A stretch of 7,930 bases of DNA from Acidilobaceae archaeon UBA158 (GCA_002506595.1 DAXV01000006.1:60014-67943); one strand, 5' to 3'. Positions 1 to 5,628 are shown, numbered from the stretch's first letter. Notes: generated from the letters alone by a model not told the origin. Made by a program: numbers and translations.

Positions 1-44
1 GAAATATCGATATATAAATTTTAATAGAAATCGAACATTTGACA

Positions 45-1505
45 TTATTTTCTTAGAGGCTTTGTTGGTGGGATTGAATTCAAATGAATTATTTCATCGA
101 TAATTCCATGATTTTTTACTATCTCTTTATAAATATATGCAGAAGGCCTCCAATAAAGCTTCTTTGTTGAATAATCGACTTTCAATAGTCCAAATCTTGG
201 CCAAAAGCCAGAAGCCCATTCATAATTATCTGTTAATGACCAATGGAAATAGCCATTAATCTTTGCTCCATTGTTTAATGCTCTATATACTTGATATATA
301 TGAGATACGAGATAATAAGGTCTTATATAATCAGCATCATCTGCTATTCCATTTTCTGTTATATATAAAGGTAAACCGTATCTTTTCCAATATTTCATTG
401 TTACATCATATAACCCTTCTGGGAAAAATTCCCAACCAAAATCACTACAAGGTAGCCCTGCTAAACTAATCGAATTTCTTTCACATATATGGCCATAGCC
501 CGGTATAGCAATATATCCATCTTCCGTTCTCTTTATTACTGTTCTAGAATAATAATTAATACCTATCCAATCTAGCTTATTTCTTAAGTCTTCTCTAATA
601 ATTTTTTCATTATTGCTAATAATTTCTCCTTTTATTATTGCATCAAAGAAATTCCACCTTTCTCTATTCTCTGCAATTTCGACAGCATCTTCATCTTTTT
701 CTGTTAAAGGATAAAATGATGTATTTGCATATATTATACCAACCTGCTTCTTTGAAACATATTTTATTGCATCATAAGCTCTAGCATGAGCTTGTATAAA
801 ATTATAGATTGCCTTTTTAGCTAAATTGAAATTTAAATACCCTGGAGGAAATCCAGATTTTATATTAGCATATCCAGCTCCTGCTACCACATTTGGCTCA
901 TTCATTGTAGAATACTCATCAACTAAATCATCAAGCTTCCATGCTATATATGCAGAAAATCTAGCAAATTCATAAACAGTTCTATTATCAAGCCAACCAA
1001 TAGGTCCTGAAAGGTCCCCTTTTCTTACTTTTATTGGATCATGAAGCCATATCGGTAATGACCAATGATATAAATTTAATATAAGATATATTCCTCTATC
1101 TTTTAAATCTTTAAATATCTCTCTATAGTGATTTAATGCATTTTTGTTTGCATATTCGTCCATAATTCTTAATGCGTTTTCATTAATATCAACATATGTT
1201 ATAGTATCATTTAATTCATGAGGTTTAGGCAGAGGCTTTGGAAATATTCTCGAAAATTCAATTCCTATTCTCGCCGCATTTAATCCAATTTTATTCGCAT
1301 TTTCATGAAATAATCTATAATTTCCCCAATAACCAGGTCCATTTTCAGGAAAATCCCCACTTACTAATCCTGAGGCTATGTTTTCATTGTCATGCACCCA
1401 AACATACCAATCGGAATTAGGATCTTCAGATTCTAAGGTCCCCATTTCTGATTGAAAACCGGCTTGAGACCAACCAAACTTAAAATTTAAAGGAAACCTA
1501 AACAT
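45..1505 (-). CDS. lacS: Family GH1 beta-glycosidase (LacS-type beta-galactosidase/glucosidase)
   Basis: A 486-residue retaining glycoside hydrolase of family 1, expected to hydrolyse beta-glucosides, beta-galactosides and related beta-linked sugars. The (beta/alpha)8 barrel signatures are visible in order: the sugar-binding Q18 and E20 (FQSE), N144-H147-W148 (NLYHW), the acid/base Glu203 in TMNEPN, the nucleophile Glu384 in YITENG, and the substrate-binding HWSLTDNYEW stretch around 421-430. Length and both catalytic positions fall within three residues of Sulfolobus LacS (489 aa, Glu206 and Glu387), and the C-terminus ends in a similar PLR-basic tail. There is no signal peptide, so it is probably cytoplasmic and acts on imported oligosaccharides. 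The ATG start at 1505 is preceded by GGTGA (1514-1510) at 4-nt spacing. It lies alone downstream of tRNA-Glu, separated by a T-rich probable terminator, so it is likely monocistronic. Family is certain; exact substrate preference cannot be read from sequence. Confidence 0.96.
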   Translation of the reverse strand: MFRFPLNFKFGWSQAGFQSEMGTLESEDPNSDWYVWVHDNENIASGLVSGDFPENGPGYWGNYRLFHENANKIGLNAARIGIEFSRIFPKPLPKPHELNDTITYVDINENALRIMDEYANKNALNHYREIFKDLKDRGIYLILNLYHWSLPIWLHDPIKVRKGDLSGPIGWLDNRTVYEFARFSAYIAWKLDDLVDEYSTMNEPNVVAGAGYANIKSGFPPGYLNFNLAKKAIYNFIQAHARAYDAIKYVSKKQVGIIYANTSFYPLTEKDEDAVEIAENRERWNFFDAIIKGEIISNNEKIIREDLRNKLDWIGINYYSRTVIKRTEDGYIAIPGYGHICERNSISLAGLPCSDFGWEFFPEGLYDVTMKYWKRYGLPLYITENGIADDADYIRPYYLVSHIYQVYRALNNGAKINGYFHWSLTDNYEWASGFWPRFGLLKVDYSTKKLYWRPSAYIYKEIVKNHGIIDEIIHLNSIPPTKPLRK

Positions 1506-1535
1506 ATTTTCACCTTTTCTTCTATTATCATTTTC

Positions 1536-1560
1536 TATTTATATTTTATCTTTTTAAAAT
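1536..1560 (-). promoter_or_regulatory. Probable lacS promoter (TATA box region)
   Basis: On the minus strand TATAAATA lies at 1543-1536, preceded by an A-rich BRE-like stretch, about 35 nt before the lacS ATG. A second AT-rich candidate (TTTTAAAA) lies at about 1560-1553. The second places the start site near 1528 and leaves a short leader holding the GGTGA ribosome binding site. Which box is used cannot be decided by eye in such AT-rich DNA. Confidence 0.4.
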
Positions 1561-1676
1561 AATTGATAAAATTTAATATAAATAATTTTTATATTATTAA
1601 CATTAAATTACTTATTATATTCTAATCAAATAATGCATTCAAACAAAATTATGTTATTTTATAAAAATTTAAAAAT

Positions 1677-1711
1677 AAAGAAAAAGACGCCACGGATTTT
1701 TACCTCCGCAG
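1677..1711 (-). terminator. Probable tRNA-Glu transcript terminator (weak hairpin plus U-run)
   Basis: Just 3' of the tRNA, the minus strand can form a 7-bp hairpin (1711-1705 with 1696-1690, two G-U pairs, 8-nt loop), followed by GCGTC and a U-run (1685-1681) within a longer T-rich tract. Archaeal termination depends mainly on U-rich tracts, so the T-run is the stronger signal. The 3' arm of this hairpin can alternatively pair with the tRNA leader and acceptor 5' strand. Confidence 0.4.
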
Positions 1712-1717
1712 GGTGTA

Positions 1718-1792
1718 TGCCGCGGCCGGGATTTGAACCCGGGTCACGGGCTCGAAAGGCCCGCATACTGGGCCGGGCTATACTACCGCGGC
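1718..1792 (-). tRNA. tRNA-Glu (anticodon UUC), intronless
   Basis: A complete cloverleaf reads on the minus strand. The acceptor stem GCCGCGG pairs perfectly with CCGCGGC. The D stem GTAT/GTAT closes an 11-nt loop containing the conserved GG. The anticodon stem CGGGC/GCCCG closes loop CTTTCGA, giving anticodon TTC at 1756-1754 (Glu, GAA/GAG). A 4-nt variable loop follows, then T stem CCGGG/CCCGG with loop TTCAAAT. The discriminator A is at 1718, and no CCA is encoded, which is normal in archaea. All stems are nearly pure G-C against an AT-rich genome, as expected for a thermophile. There is no intron in the anticodon loop or elsewhere, although tRNA introns are common in crenarchaea. A TATA box lies at the right distance upstream. 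Confidence 0.97.
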
Positions 1793-1819
1793 GTCCATCC
1801 AAAAAGTAATGAAAAAAGG

Positions 1820-1827
1820 TTTATAAA
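1820..1827 (-). promoter_or_regulatory. TATA box of the tRNA-Glu gene
   Basis: The minus strand has TTTATAAA centred about 26-27 nt upstream of G1796, which would start a four-base leader (GGAC) before tRNA position 1 at 1792. A purine-rich BRE-like stretch (AGAAAGA) lies just upstream. Box sequence, spacing and purine start all fit a standard archaeal tRNA promoter. No start site is measured here. Confidence 0.65.
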
Positions 1828-1915
1828 ATCTTTCTCTTATTAATTACAAATGAAACATTAATTAAATTATAATATGTATGATTTTATAGAAATTCTTCTT
1901 TTATGACCAAAAACT

Positions 1916-2650
1916 TTATAAAAAACTTTCTATTGTTTTAACAAACTTAATCTTTGTTACTTTTTTAACTAAAGGTATAGCAACATTATATATTGGTATG
2001 TTTTGAATTAATGCATAAGGAGTTCCTTTGTGTGCATGCCCATGTATTGCTACATCAGGTCTTGTTTCTAATAAAACTCTTTCCATTTTTGAACTATATA
2101 ATTCACTGTAAGAATAAGGATTCTCTCCTTTTAATGTCAACTTAGATAATGCATAATGAGAAAGCAGAATTGTTTTTTGATATGATTTTTTCGCATTTAT
2201 TATTAATTCCTTAACTTTCTTTAATCTTTCATTATAAATTTCTTGAATATTATTTATATTTTTGAGCTGCCATCTCGTTGGCTTATCTAATATCCCTGGA
2301 GTACCTATTACTGCAATACTTATATTATCACATAAATAAACCTTGTAATCATCAACTATCCAATCCACATATGAGTATTGATTTCTTAAAGTATCCCATG
2401 TCTCATTCCATTCATCATTTCCAAATGTTGCTACAACTTTTGTTTTATTAAATTTTTTAATAACTGATTCAAATACAAATTTTGCTCCCTCAACCTTTCC
2501 CTTATCTATAATATCTCCTGCGAAGAGAAATAAGCATGGCTCCTCGCTCAAGCTATCTAAAGAATCCTTAAATATATTAAAATAATGAGGATAATGTATA
2601 TCAGATGAAGCATAAATTAAAGGAGAATCGCCGGACCTCAGTACTGCAAT
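1916..2650 (-). CDS. Calcineurin-like metallophosphoesterase (Icc-related), probable AUU start
   Basis: A dinuclear-metal phosphoesterase; the substrate is unknown. Counting from codon ATT at 2650 (244 aa), all family motifs are present: D17-x-H19 (SSDIHYP), GD at 45-46 (AGDIID), GND at 77-79 (GNDEW), H165 (LSHYA) and the terminal GHAH with H205 and H207. The variant GNDE in place of GNHD resembles the archaeal Icc-related group (COG2129). The only standard start in this frame is TTG at 2551, which would give 211 aa lacking the metal-binding D-x-H motif, so the true start must lie upstream. In frame between the stop TGA at 2656-2654 and TTG 2551 there is no ATG, GTG or TTG. AUU at 2650 is preceded by GGTGGTGA with a 3-nt spacer; CTG at 2641 is the alternative. 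The 5' end overlaps the C/D sRNA at 2633-2692. The gene is co-oriented with the FKBP gene 81 bp upstream. Family confident; start uncertain. Confidence 0.85.
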   Translation of the reverse strand: MAVLRSGDSPLIYASSDIHYPHYFNIFKDSLDSLSEEPCLFLFAGDIIDKGKVEGAKFVFESVIKKFNKTKVVATFGNDEWNETWDTLRNQYSYVDWIVDDYKVYLCDNISIAVIGTPGILDKPTRWQLKNINNIQEIYNERLKKVKELIINAKKSYQKTILLSHYALSKLTLKGENPYSYSELYSSKMERVLLETRPDVAIHGHAHKGTPYALIQNIPIYNVAIPLVKKVTKIKFVKTIESFL

Positions 2651-2692
2651 ATTTCACCACCTATCAGACTGCCCATCGTCCCTCATCGGTCC
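2633..2692 (-). ncRNA. Candidate archaeal C/D box sRNA (2'-O-methylation guide)
   Basis: On the minus strand a 60-nt element has all four C/D boxes in order. They are box C CCGATGA (2689-2683; GAUGA core intact, first two bases deviate from RU), D' CTGA (2667-2664), a 3-nt spacer, C' GTGGTGA (2660-2654, one mismatch to RUGAUGA) and D CTGA (2641-2638). The D guide (2653-2642) is exactly 12 nt, the archaeal norm; the D' region (2682-2668) is 15 nt. GGACC (2692-2688) and GGTCC (2637-2633) form the closing stem, extendable by two G-U pairs. By the box+5 rule the D guide would direct methylation of the G in 5'-UACUGCAAUAUU-3', and the D' guide the C after ACUG in 5'-ACUGCCCAUCGUC-3'. I cannot assign the rRNA or tRNA target without a search. 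It lies between the FKBP and phosphoesterase genes and overlaps the 5' end of the latter. If GGACC/GGTCC pair fully, the usual kink-turn bulge before GA is missing, which is the main reservation. Confidence 0.72.
2654..2661 (-). promoter_or_regulatory. Shine-Dalgarno-like GGTGGTGA overlapping sRNA box C'
   Basis: GGTGGTGA differs by one base from the archaeal consensus GGAGGTGA complementary to the 16S 3' end. It sits 3 nt before the in-frame ATT at 2650 of the phosphoesterase gene, and includes all of the sRNA C' box. It supports translation starting at or very near 2650 and not at TTG 2551, where I see no comparable site. Confidence 0.5.
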
Positions 2693-2714
2693 AAATTATT
2701 TTTCAATACGAAAA

Positions 2715-2730
2715 TTATTATAGTTTATAG
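2715..2730 (-). promoter_or_regulatory. Possible internal promoter for the sRNA/phosphoesterase
   Basis: Between the FKBP stop and the sRNA, the minus strand has two tandem TATA-like boxes, TATAAA (2729-2724) and TATAATAA (2722-2715). A spacing of about 26 nt predicts starts near 2700 and 2693, respectively just before and at the first base of the sRNA closing stem. The region is AT-rich, so a chance match is possible. Confidence 0.4.
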
Positions 2731-2731
2731 C

Positions 2732-3508
2732 TTATTTTGGATTTTCTTCAGATACTTTTTCTTCCTGAGTCTCTTTAGTTTTTTCTTCTTTTGGCTTTTC
2801 TTCGGTTTTTGTTTCTTCTTTAAACTCAACCTTTATATTTAAATTAATTTCTTTCGGTTTTATGTACTGATAGAGATCTTTTACTAAAAGTTGAAGCTTT
2901 GATTCTAAATCATTTATATTAAGGCTTTCAGTTGGTAAACCTATATTTATAGAGCTTTGATCTCCACTAACCTGTATGTTATTGCTTGGTATACCTAGCC
3001 ATCTTTCTACTAAATACTTGACTTTTTCATTAAAATCTTCAATTTTCTTTACGACTTCTAAATCTATTAACAATTCTTTACCTGCTAATGGATGGTTAAA
3101 ATCAATATATGCAAATCTTTCAGCAATCCTTTCTATTACTCCTACCCTGCCCCCTATTTCTACTTGTTGACCTATTCTCAAAGGTATATTATATCTCTTA
3201 AGCTGTTTTATCGGAACTCTTATTATTAAATCTTCTCTTCTTTCCCCATAGGCTTTTGAAGGATCAGCCTTTATCTCTTTCTTTTCTCCAGGCTGCATTC
3301 CTTTAATTGCTTCATTTACTGCTTCTATCAATGAACTTTTTCCAATAACTATTAGATATGGACCATATTTTTTGTTTGCATCATATATATTAGATTGCTT
3401 TGCAACATCTTCATATGTTGTCTCTTGAACTAAATAATTGTCTCCATTTTTTACTTTAATTGTGTAATTTATCAACACGAAATCTCCATCATCAAATACC
3501 ATTGTCAT
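2732..3508 (-). CDS. FKBP-type peptidyl-prolyl isomerase, SlyD-like with IF domain
   Basis: A cytoplasmic peptidyl-prolyl cis-trans isomerase/chaperone of 258 residues. The N-terminal FKBP fold begins at FVLINYT (10-16), includes a GMQPGEKK stretch (70-77) and the conserved AYGER (86-90), and is closed by FNHPLAGKELLIDLEV (137-151), the SlyD/FKBP signature. The insert between them (about 91-136) is the substrate-binding IF flap domain typical of archaeal long FKBPs. An extra alpha/beta-looking region follows (about 155-228), then a low-complexity Lys/Glu/Thr tail (229-258) that is probably disordered. No metal-binding His-rich tail is present, unlike bacterial SlyD. The ATG at 3508 overlaps the upstream stop by ATGA (3508-3505) and has AGGTGG directly before it; a second ATG two codons later is possible. 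The overlap implies translational coupling with the Nip7-like gene. Confidence 0.93.
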   Translation of the reverse strand: MTMVFDDGDFVLINYTIKVKNGDNYLVQETTYEDVAKQSNIYDANKKYGPYLIVIGKSSLIEAVNEAIKGMQPGEKKEIKADPSKAYGERREDLIIRVPIKQLKRYNIPLRIGQQVEIGGRVGVIERIAERFAYIDFNHPLAGKELLIDLEVVKKIEDFNEKVKYLVERWLGIPSNNIQVSGDQSSINIGLPTESLNINDLESKLQLLVKDLYQYIKPKEINLNIKVEFKEETKTEEKPKEEKTKETQEEKVSEENPK

Positions 3509-4026
3509 CCACCTCTTCTTAAATACCAGCCCAAATCTTTTATTGGCTCGACTATTTTAATTTCTTTATGCACATTAATAACTTTACCTATACCCCAACC
3601 CAATGGTTCATCCCTTTGATTTAAAACTAAACTAAGACCTTCCTTAAATAAAATGATATTATCATTTTCAACTTTTTTACCATATAAAAACAGCTTTTCA
3701 CCAAATTCATTTAATTTTATGCAATTTATTTCATAGCACAGCCTTGATATTCTTCTAAGCAATGGTAAACCTGGATAGAATTTTTTCTTTTTTATATATC
3801 CTAAATAAAAGCCTGATGAATATATTGAATTTAAGTTTGAGACTAATTCTTTTAATTGTACAGGTATATCAAATATATCATTATAGTAAGCATTTTCTAT
3901 AACTAATTTCATAGGATCTGACATGACCGAAGATGGATTAACTCCTATTTCGCTTAAAAATTTTTTTATTATGTTTAAATCTTGCTGTGTTAATTTTTCT
4001 AATTTTGGTTCTTTTTTAGTCTGCAT
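3505..4026 (-). CDS. Nip7-like PUA-domain RNA-binding protein
   Basis: A 173-residue protein with an N-terminal alpha/beta pre-PUA region (about 1-98) and a C-terminal PUA RNA-binding domain (about 100-172). The segments KLFLYGKKV (111-119), PLGWGIGKV (141-149) and DLGWYLRR (164-171) match the order and character of LYGNHV, PLGFGVA and DIGEYVR in eukaryotic Nip7, a 60S biogenesis factor. Role is therefore inferred as ribosome or tRNA maturation. GAGGGAT (4040-4034) lies 7 nt before the ATG, and the gene starts inside the end of the methyltransferase gene (28-nt overlap). Its stop overlaps the FKBP start. The adjacency to a NOL1/NOP2/Sun methyltransferase supports the Nip7 assignment. It could instead be a generic PUA-domain protein paired with the methyltransferase as a separate RNA-binding subunit. 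Confidence 0.8.
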   Translation of the reverse strand: MQTKKEPKLEKLTQQDLNIIKKFLSEIGVNPSSVMSDPMKLVIENAYYNDIFDIPVQLKELVSNLNSIYSSGFYLGYIKKKKFYPGLPLLRRISRLCYEINCIKLNEFGEKLFLYGKKVENDNIILFKEGLSLVLNQRDEPLGWGIGKVINVHKEIKIVEPIKDLGWYLRRGG

Positions 4027-4991
4027 ATAAAAAATCCCTCAGTTCCATGCTTATGCGGCCATAATCTAATGCAATTCTTTATCCTATCATCAAATCTAAC
4101 TCCATTAAACTCTGTAAATGCGTGTTCCCCTATAGGAGAATATGTATTTATTACATCGACATCTTCCCTTCTTAATATTTTATCTATAACATATTCCCCT
4201 TCTTCAATAGCAGTACTGCACGCTGCATATGTTACTTCACCTTCTGGTTTAATCATATCAATAGCCTTATTTAGAAGTTGAAATTGCAACAAATGTATTT
4301 TTTTCATATCACTTCTCGGCCTGCTTTTCTTTCTTTTTGGATCCTTCCTAATTATTCCTTCTCCTGACGAAGGAGAGTCAAGCAAAATCATATCAGCATC
4401 TTTTAAGTTGAGCTTTCTTGCATCGGTCTCTAGTATAATATAACTCGAAAAACCCATTCTTTGTAAATTTGATCTTAATGATTTTATTCTATCCTTTTTT
4501 AACTCTACAGAAACAAGCTTAACGCTGTCCTTTGTTAATTGCAAAATTTGACTTGATTTTCCTCCAGGAGCAGCAGCCATATCTATTATAAAGCTATTCT
4601 TTTTAGGATTCATCAAATAAACTACAAGCATCGAACCTGGATCTTGCAAGTAATAATAGCCCATGAGATATTCATGTGTTGCACCAACTTTATAAGGCGA
4701 ATTAATAATTTCATAGCCATGAGGCAAAAATGGTATCTTCTTTATTTCAAAATTTTTATCTATTAATCTTTCTTCAAGTTTATCGCACCTTATTAAAAAA
4801 TCATTGCATCTTATAGTTTGGGGCATTGGTATTTCATTTGCATCTAAAAGATCTACAGCTTCATTACCTAGCAATTTAAGATACCTTTCAATAATATAAT
4901 CAGAATAACCGTATTTATCAGCTAATTTTTTCGCTTCTTGGCTTATTTCATAGTTAAATATTTTTTCTTCTATATCCAAATTCCTACCCAT
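3999..4991 (-). CDS. NOL1/NOP2/Sun-family RNA (cytosine-C5)-methyltransferase
   Basis: A SAM-dependent m5C methyltransferase acting on rRNA or tRNA, 330 residues. An N-terminal domain (1-110) precedes the Rossmann core. Visible motifs are LQDPGSM (115-121, family YLQDPAS/QEASS region), the SAM loop AAAPGGKSS (139-147), Glu163 of motif II, the acidic TDAR (189-192), motif IV LLDSPSSGEG (203-212), motif VI TYAACST with the catalytic Cys258, and the terminal RLWPHKHGTEGFF (309-321). Motif IV normally reads DAPCSG; here the PC cysteine is Ser208 (codon TCG), which is unusual because that cysteine assists product release. There is no PUA domain in the chain; the overlapping downstream gene encodes one. 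The ATG at 4991 has a TATA box about 29 nt upstream and no clear Shine-Dalgarno, so the transcript is probably leaderless. First gene of the minus-strand operon. Substrate site not determinable. Confidence 0.93.
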   Translation of the reverse strand: MGRNLDIEEKIFNYEISQEAKKLADKYGYSDYIIERYLKLLGNEAVDLLDANEIPMPQTIRCNDFLIRCDKLEERLIDKNFEIKKIPFLPHGYEIINSPYKVGATHEYLMGYYYLQDPGSMLVVYLMNPKKNSFIIDMAAAPGGKSSQILQLTKDSVKLVSVELKKDRIKSLRSNLQRMGFSSYIILETDARKLNLKDADMILLDSPSSGEGIIRKDPKRKKSRPRSDMKKIHLLQFQLLNKAIDMIKPEGEVTYAACSTAIEEGEYVIDKILRREDVDVINTYSPIGEHAFTEFNGVRFDDRIKNCIRLWPHKHGTEGFFICRLKKNQN

Positions 4992-5013
4992 TAAATGCTT
5001 ATAGTTTTGAAAG

Positions 5014-5026
5014 TATTTTTATATTA
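5014..5026 (-). promoter_or_regulatory. TATA box of the methyltransferase/Nip7/FKBP operon
   Basis: TATAAAAA (5023-5016, minus strand) lies centred about 29 nt upstream of the ATG at 4991. That predicts transcription starting within a few bases of the start codon, i.e. a leaderless mRNA, consistent with the lack of a ribosome binding site there. It shares the 48-bp divergent gap with the nadM promoter. Confidence 0.5.
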
Positions 5027-5027
5027 T

Positions 5028-5032
5028 GGGGG
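5028..5032 (+). promoter_or_regulatory. Ribosome binding site that fixes the nadM start
   Basis: GGGGG, 7 nt before the ATG at 5040, resembles a purine-rich archaeal ribosome binding site. The longer reading from ATG 4995 would add 15 hydrophobic residues not expected in NadM and leave no room for a promoter, so 5040 is preferred. A possible TATA box (CTTATAG, 4998-5004) would start transcription near 5027. Confidence 0.5.
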
Positions 5033-5039
5033 ATTAGCC

Positions 5040-5576
5040 ATGCAGGAAAATTATAGCAGATTAATATTTCCAGGAAGGTTTCAACCGTTGCACATGGGAC
5101 ATATAAAAGCAATAGAATATGCTTTAAGCATTTCGAAAGAATTGACAATAGTAGTTGGTTCAGCCCAAGAAAGCTATACAATAAAAAATCCATTAACAGC
5201 TGGCGAAAGAATCGAAATAATAAAAAGCGTTATGCTAAAAGAATTTGGAGAGGATTATTGCAAAAGGATTTATATAGTTCCAATAATGGATATAGAGATG
5301 AACAAAGTATGGGTGCAATATTTGAAAATGCTGCTACCAGAATTTGATGGAGTTGTGTCTGGAAACTCGTTGGTTTTAAATTTATTTAAAGACATGGGAT
5401 TAAAAGCTATAATGCAACCTATGTTCAACAGAGATCTATGCAGTGGAACAAATATAAGAAATGAAATAATAGAAGGTAAAGATGATTGGAAAAAGTGTGT
5501 ACCAAATTATTTATATGAAATCCTTGATAAATATCATTTTGTTGAGAGATTAAGATCTTTGTCAAAAAGCGATTGA
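5040..5576 (+). CDS. nadM: Archaeal nicotinamide-nucleotide adenylyltransferase
   Basis: Catalyses NMN + ATP to NAD+ + PPi, the central step of NAD synthesis and salvage, in the cytoplasm. The 178-residue chain is a complete archaeal-type nucleotidyltransferase. GRFQPLHMGH (12-21) holds the HxGH motif (His18, His21). GSAQESYTIKNPLTAGER (40-57) and VVSGNS (105-110) match the archaeal NadM nucleotide-binding regions, and SGTNIR (135-140) is the ISSTEIR-like phosphate-binding motif. Length matches the family (about 170-180 aa). The start at 5040 is chosen because of the GGGGG site upstream and because family members begin a few residues before the GRFQP motif. It is divergent from the methyltransferase operon and 52 bp upstream of the PF04008 gene. 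Confidence 0.95.
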   Translation: MQENYSRLIFPGRFQPLHMGHIKAIEYALSISKELTIVVGSAQESYTIKNPLTAGERIEIIKSVMLKEFGEDYCKRIYIVPIMDIEMNKVWVQYLKMLLPEFDGVVSGNSLVLNLFKDMGLKAIMQPMFNRDLCSGTNIRNEIIEGKDDWKKCVPNYLYEILDKYHFVERLRSLSKSD

Positions 5577-5615
5577 ATCTAGATAAAAATTTAAGTTTGC
5601 ACCTTTAATGATATC

Positions 5616-5622
5616 TTGGTGA
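5616..5622 (+). promoter_or_regulatory. Ribosome binding site of the PF04008 gene
   Basis: TTGGTGA (GGTGA at 5618-5622) lies 6 nt before the ATG at 5629 and matches the archaeal anti-Shine-Dalgarno well. An AT-rich TTTAAG-containing stretch at about 5585-5595 could be a TATA box giving a leader of about 12 nt, so this gene may have its own promoter as well as read-through from nadM. Confidence 0.45.
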
Positions 5623-5628
5623 ATAAGC

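Noticed and set aside
1..44. Palindrome ATATCGATAT and TCGAT/ATCGA inverted repeat after the GH1 stop, as a terminator or operator
   Set aside because: The arms are only 5 bp, AT-rich and far apart, and no clear T-run follows on the minus strand.
338..365. GATGATG followed by CTGA on the minus strand in the GH1 gene, as a second C/D RNA
   Set aside because: The boxes are adjacent, leaving no guide, with no C'/D' set or closing stem; it is ordinary coding sequence.
263..469. Small plus-strand open frames within the GH1 gene (also 1238-1420), and similar ones opposite the FKBP, methyltransferase, nadM and UPF0200 genes
   Set aside because: They are shadow frames antisense to confidently identified genes and show no family features.
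1681..1792. tRNA gene with flanking inverted repeat as an integration (att) site of a mobile element
   Set aside because: The repeat is inverted, not direct, only 10 bp, and there is no integrase or foreign gene nearby.
4207..4225. Copy of the palindrome GCAGTACTGC in the methyltransferase gene resembling the sRNA D-guide sequence, as a possible mRNA target
   Set aside because: The match rests on a 10-bp palindrome around the Cys258 codon; pairing to the guide breaks after 6 bp, so chance is the better explanation.
4995..5039. Longer N-terminus for NadM starting at ATG 4995
   Set aside because: It adds 15 residues absent from the family, would put the start four bases from the divergent start codon with no promoter space, and the GGGGG site points to 5040.
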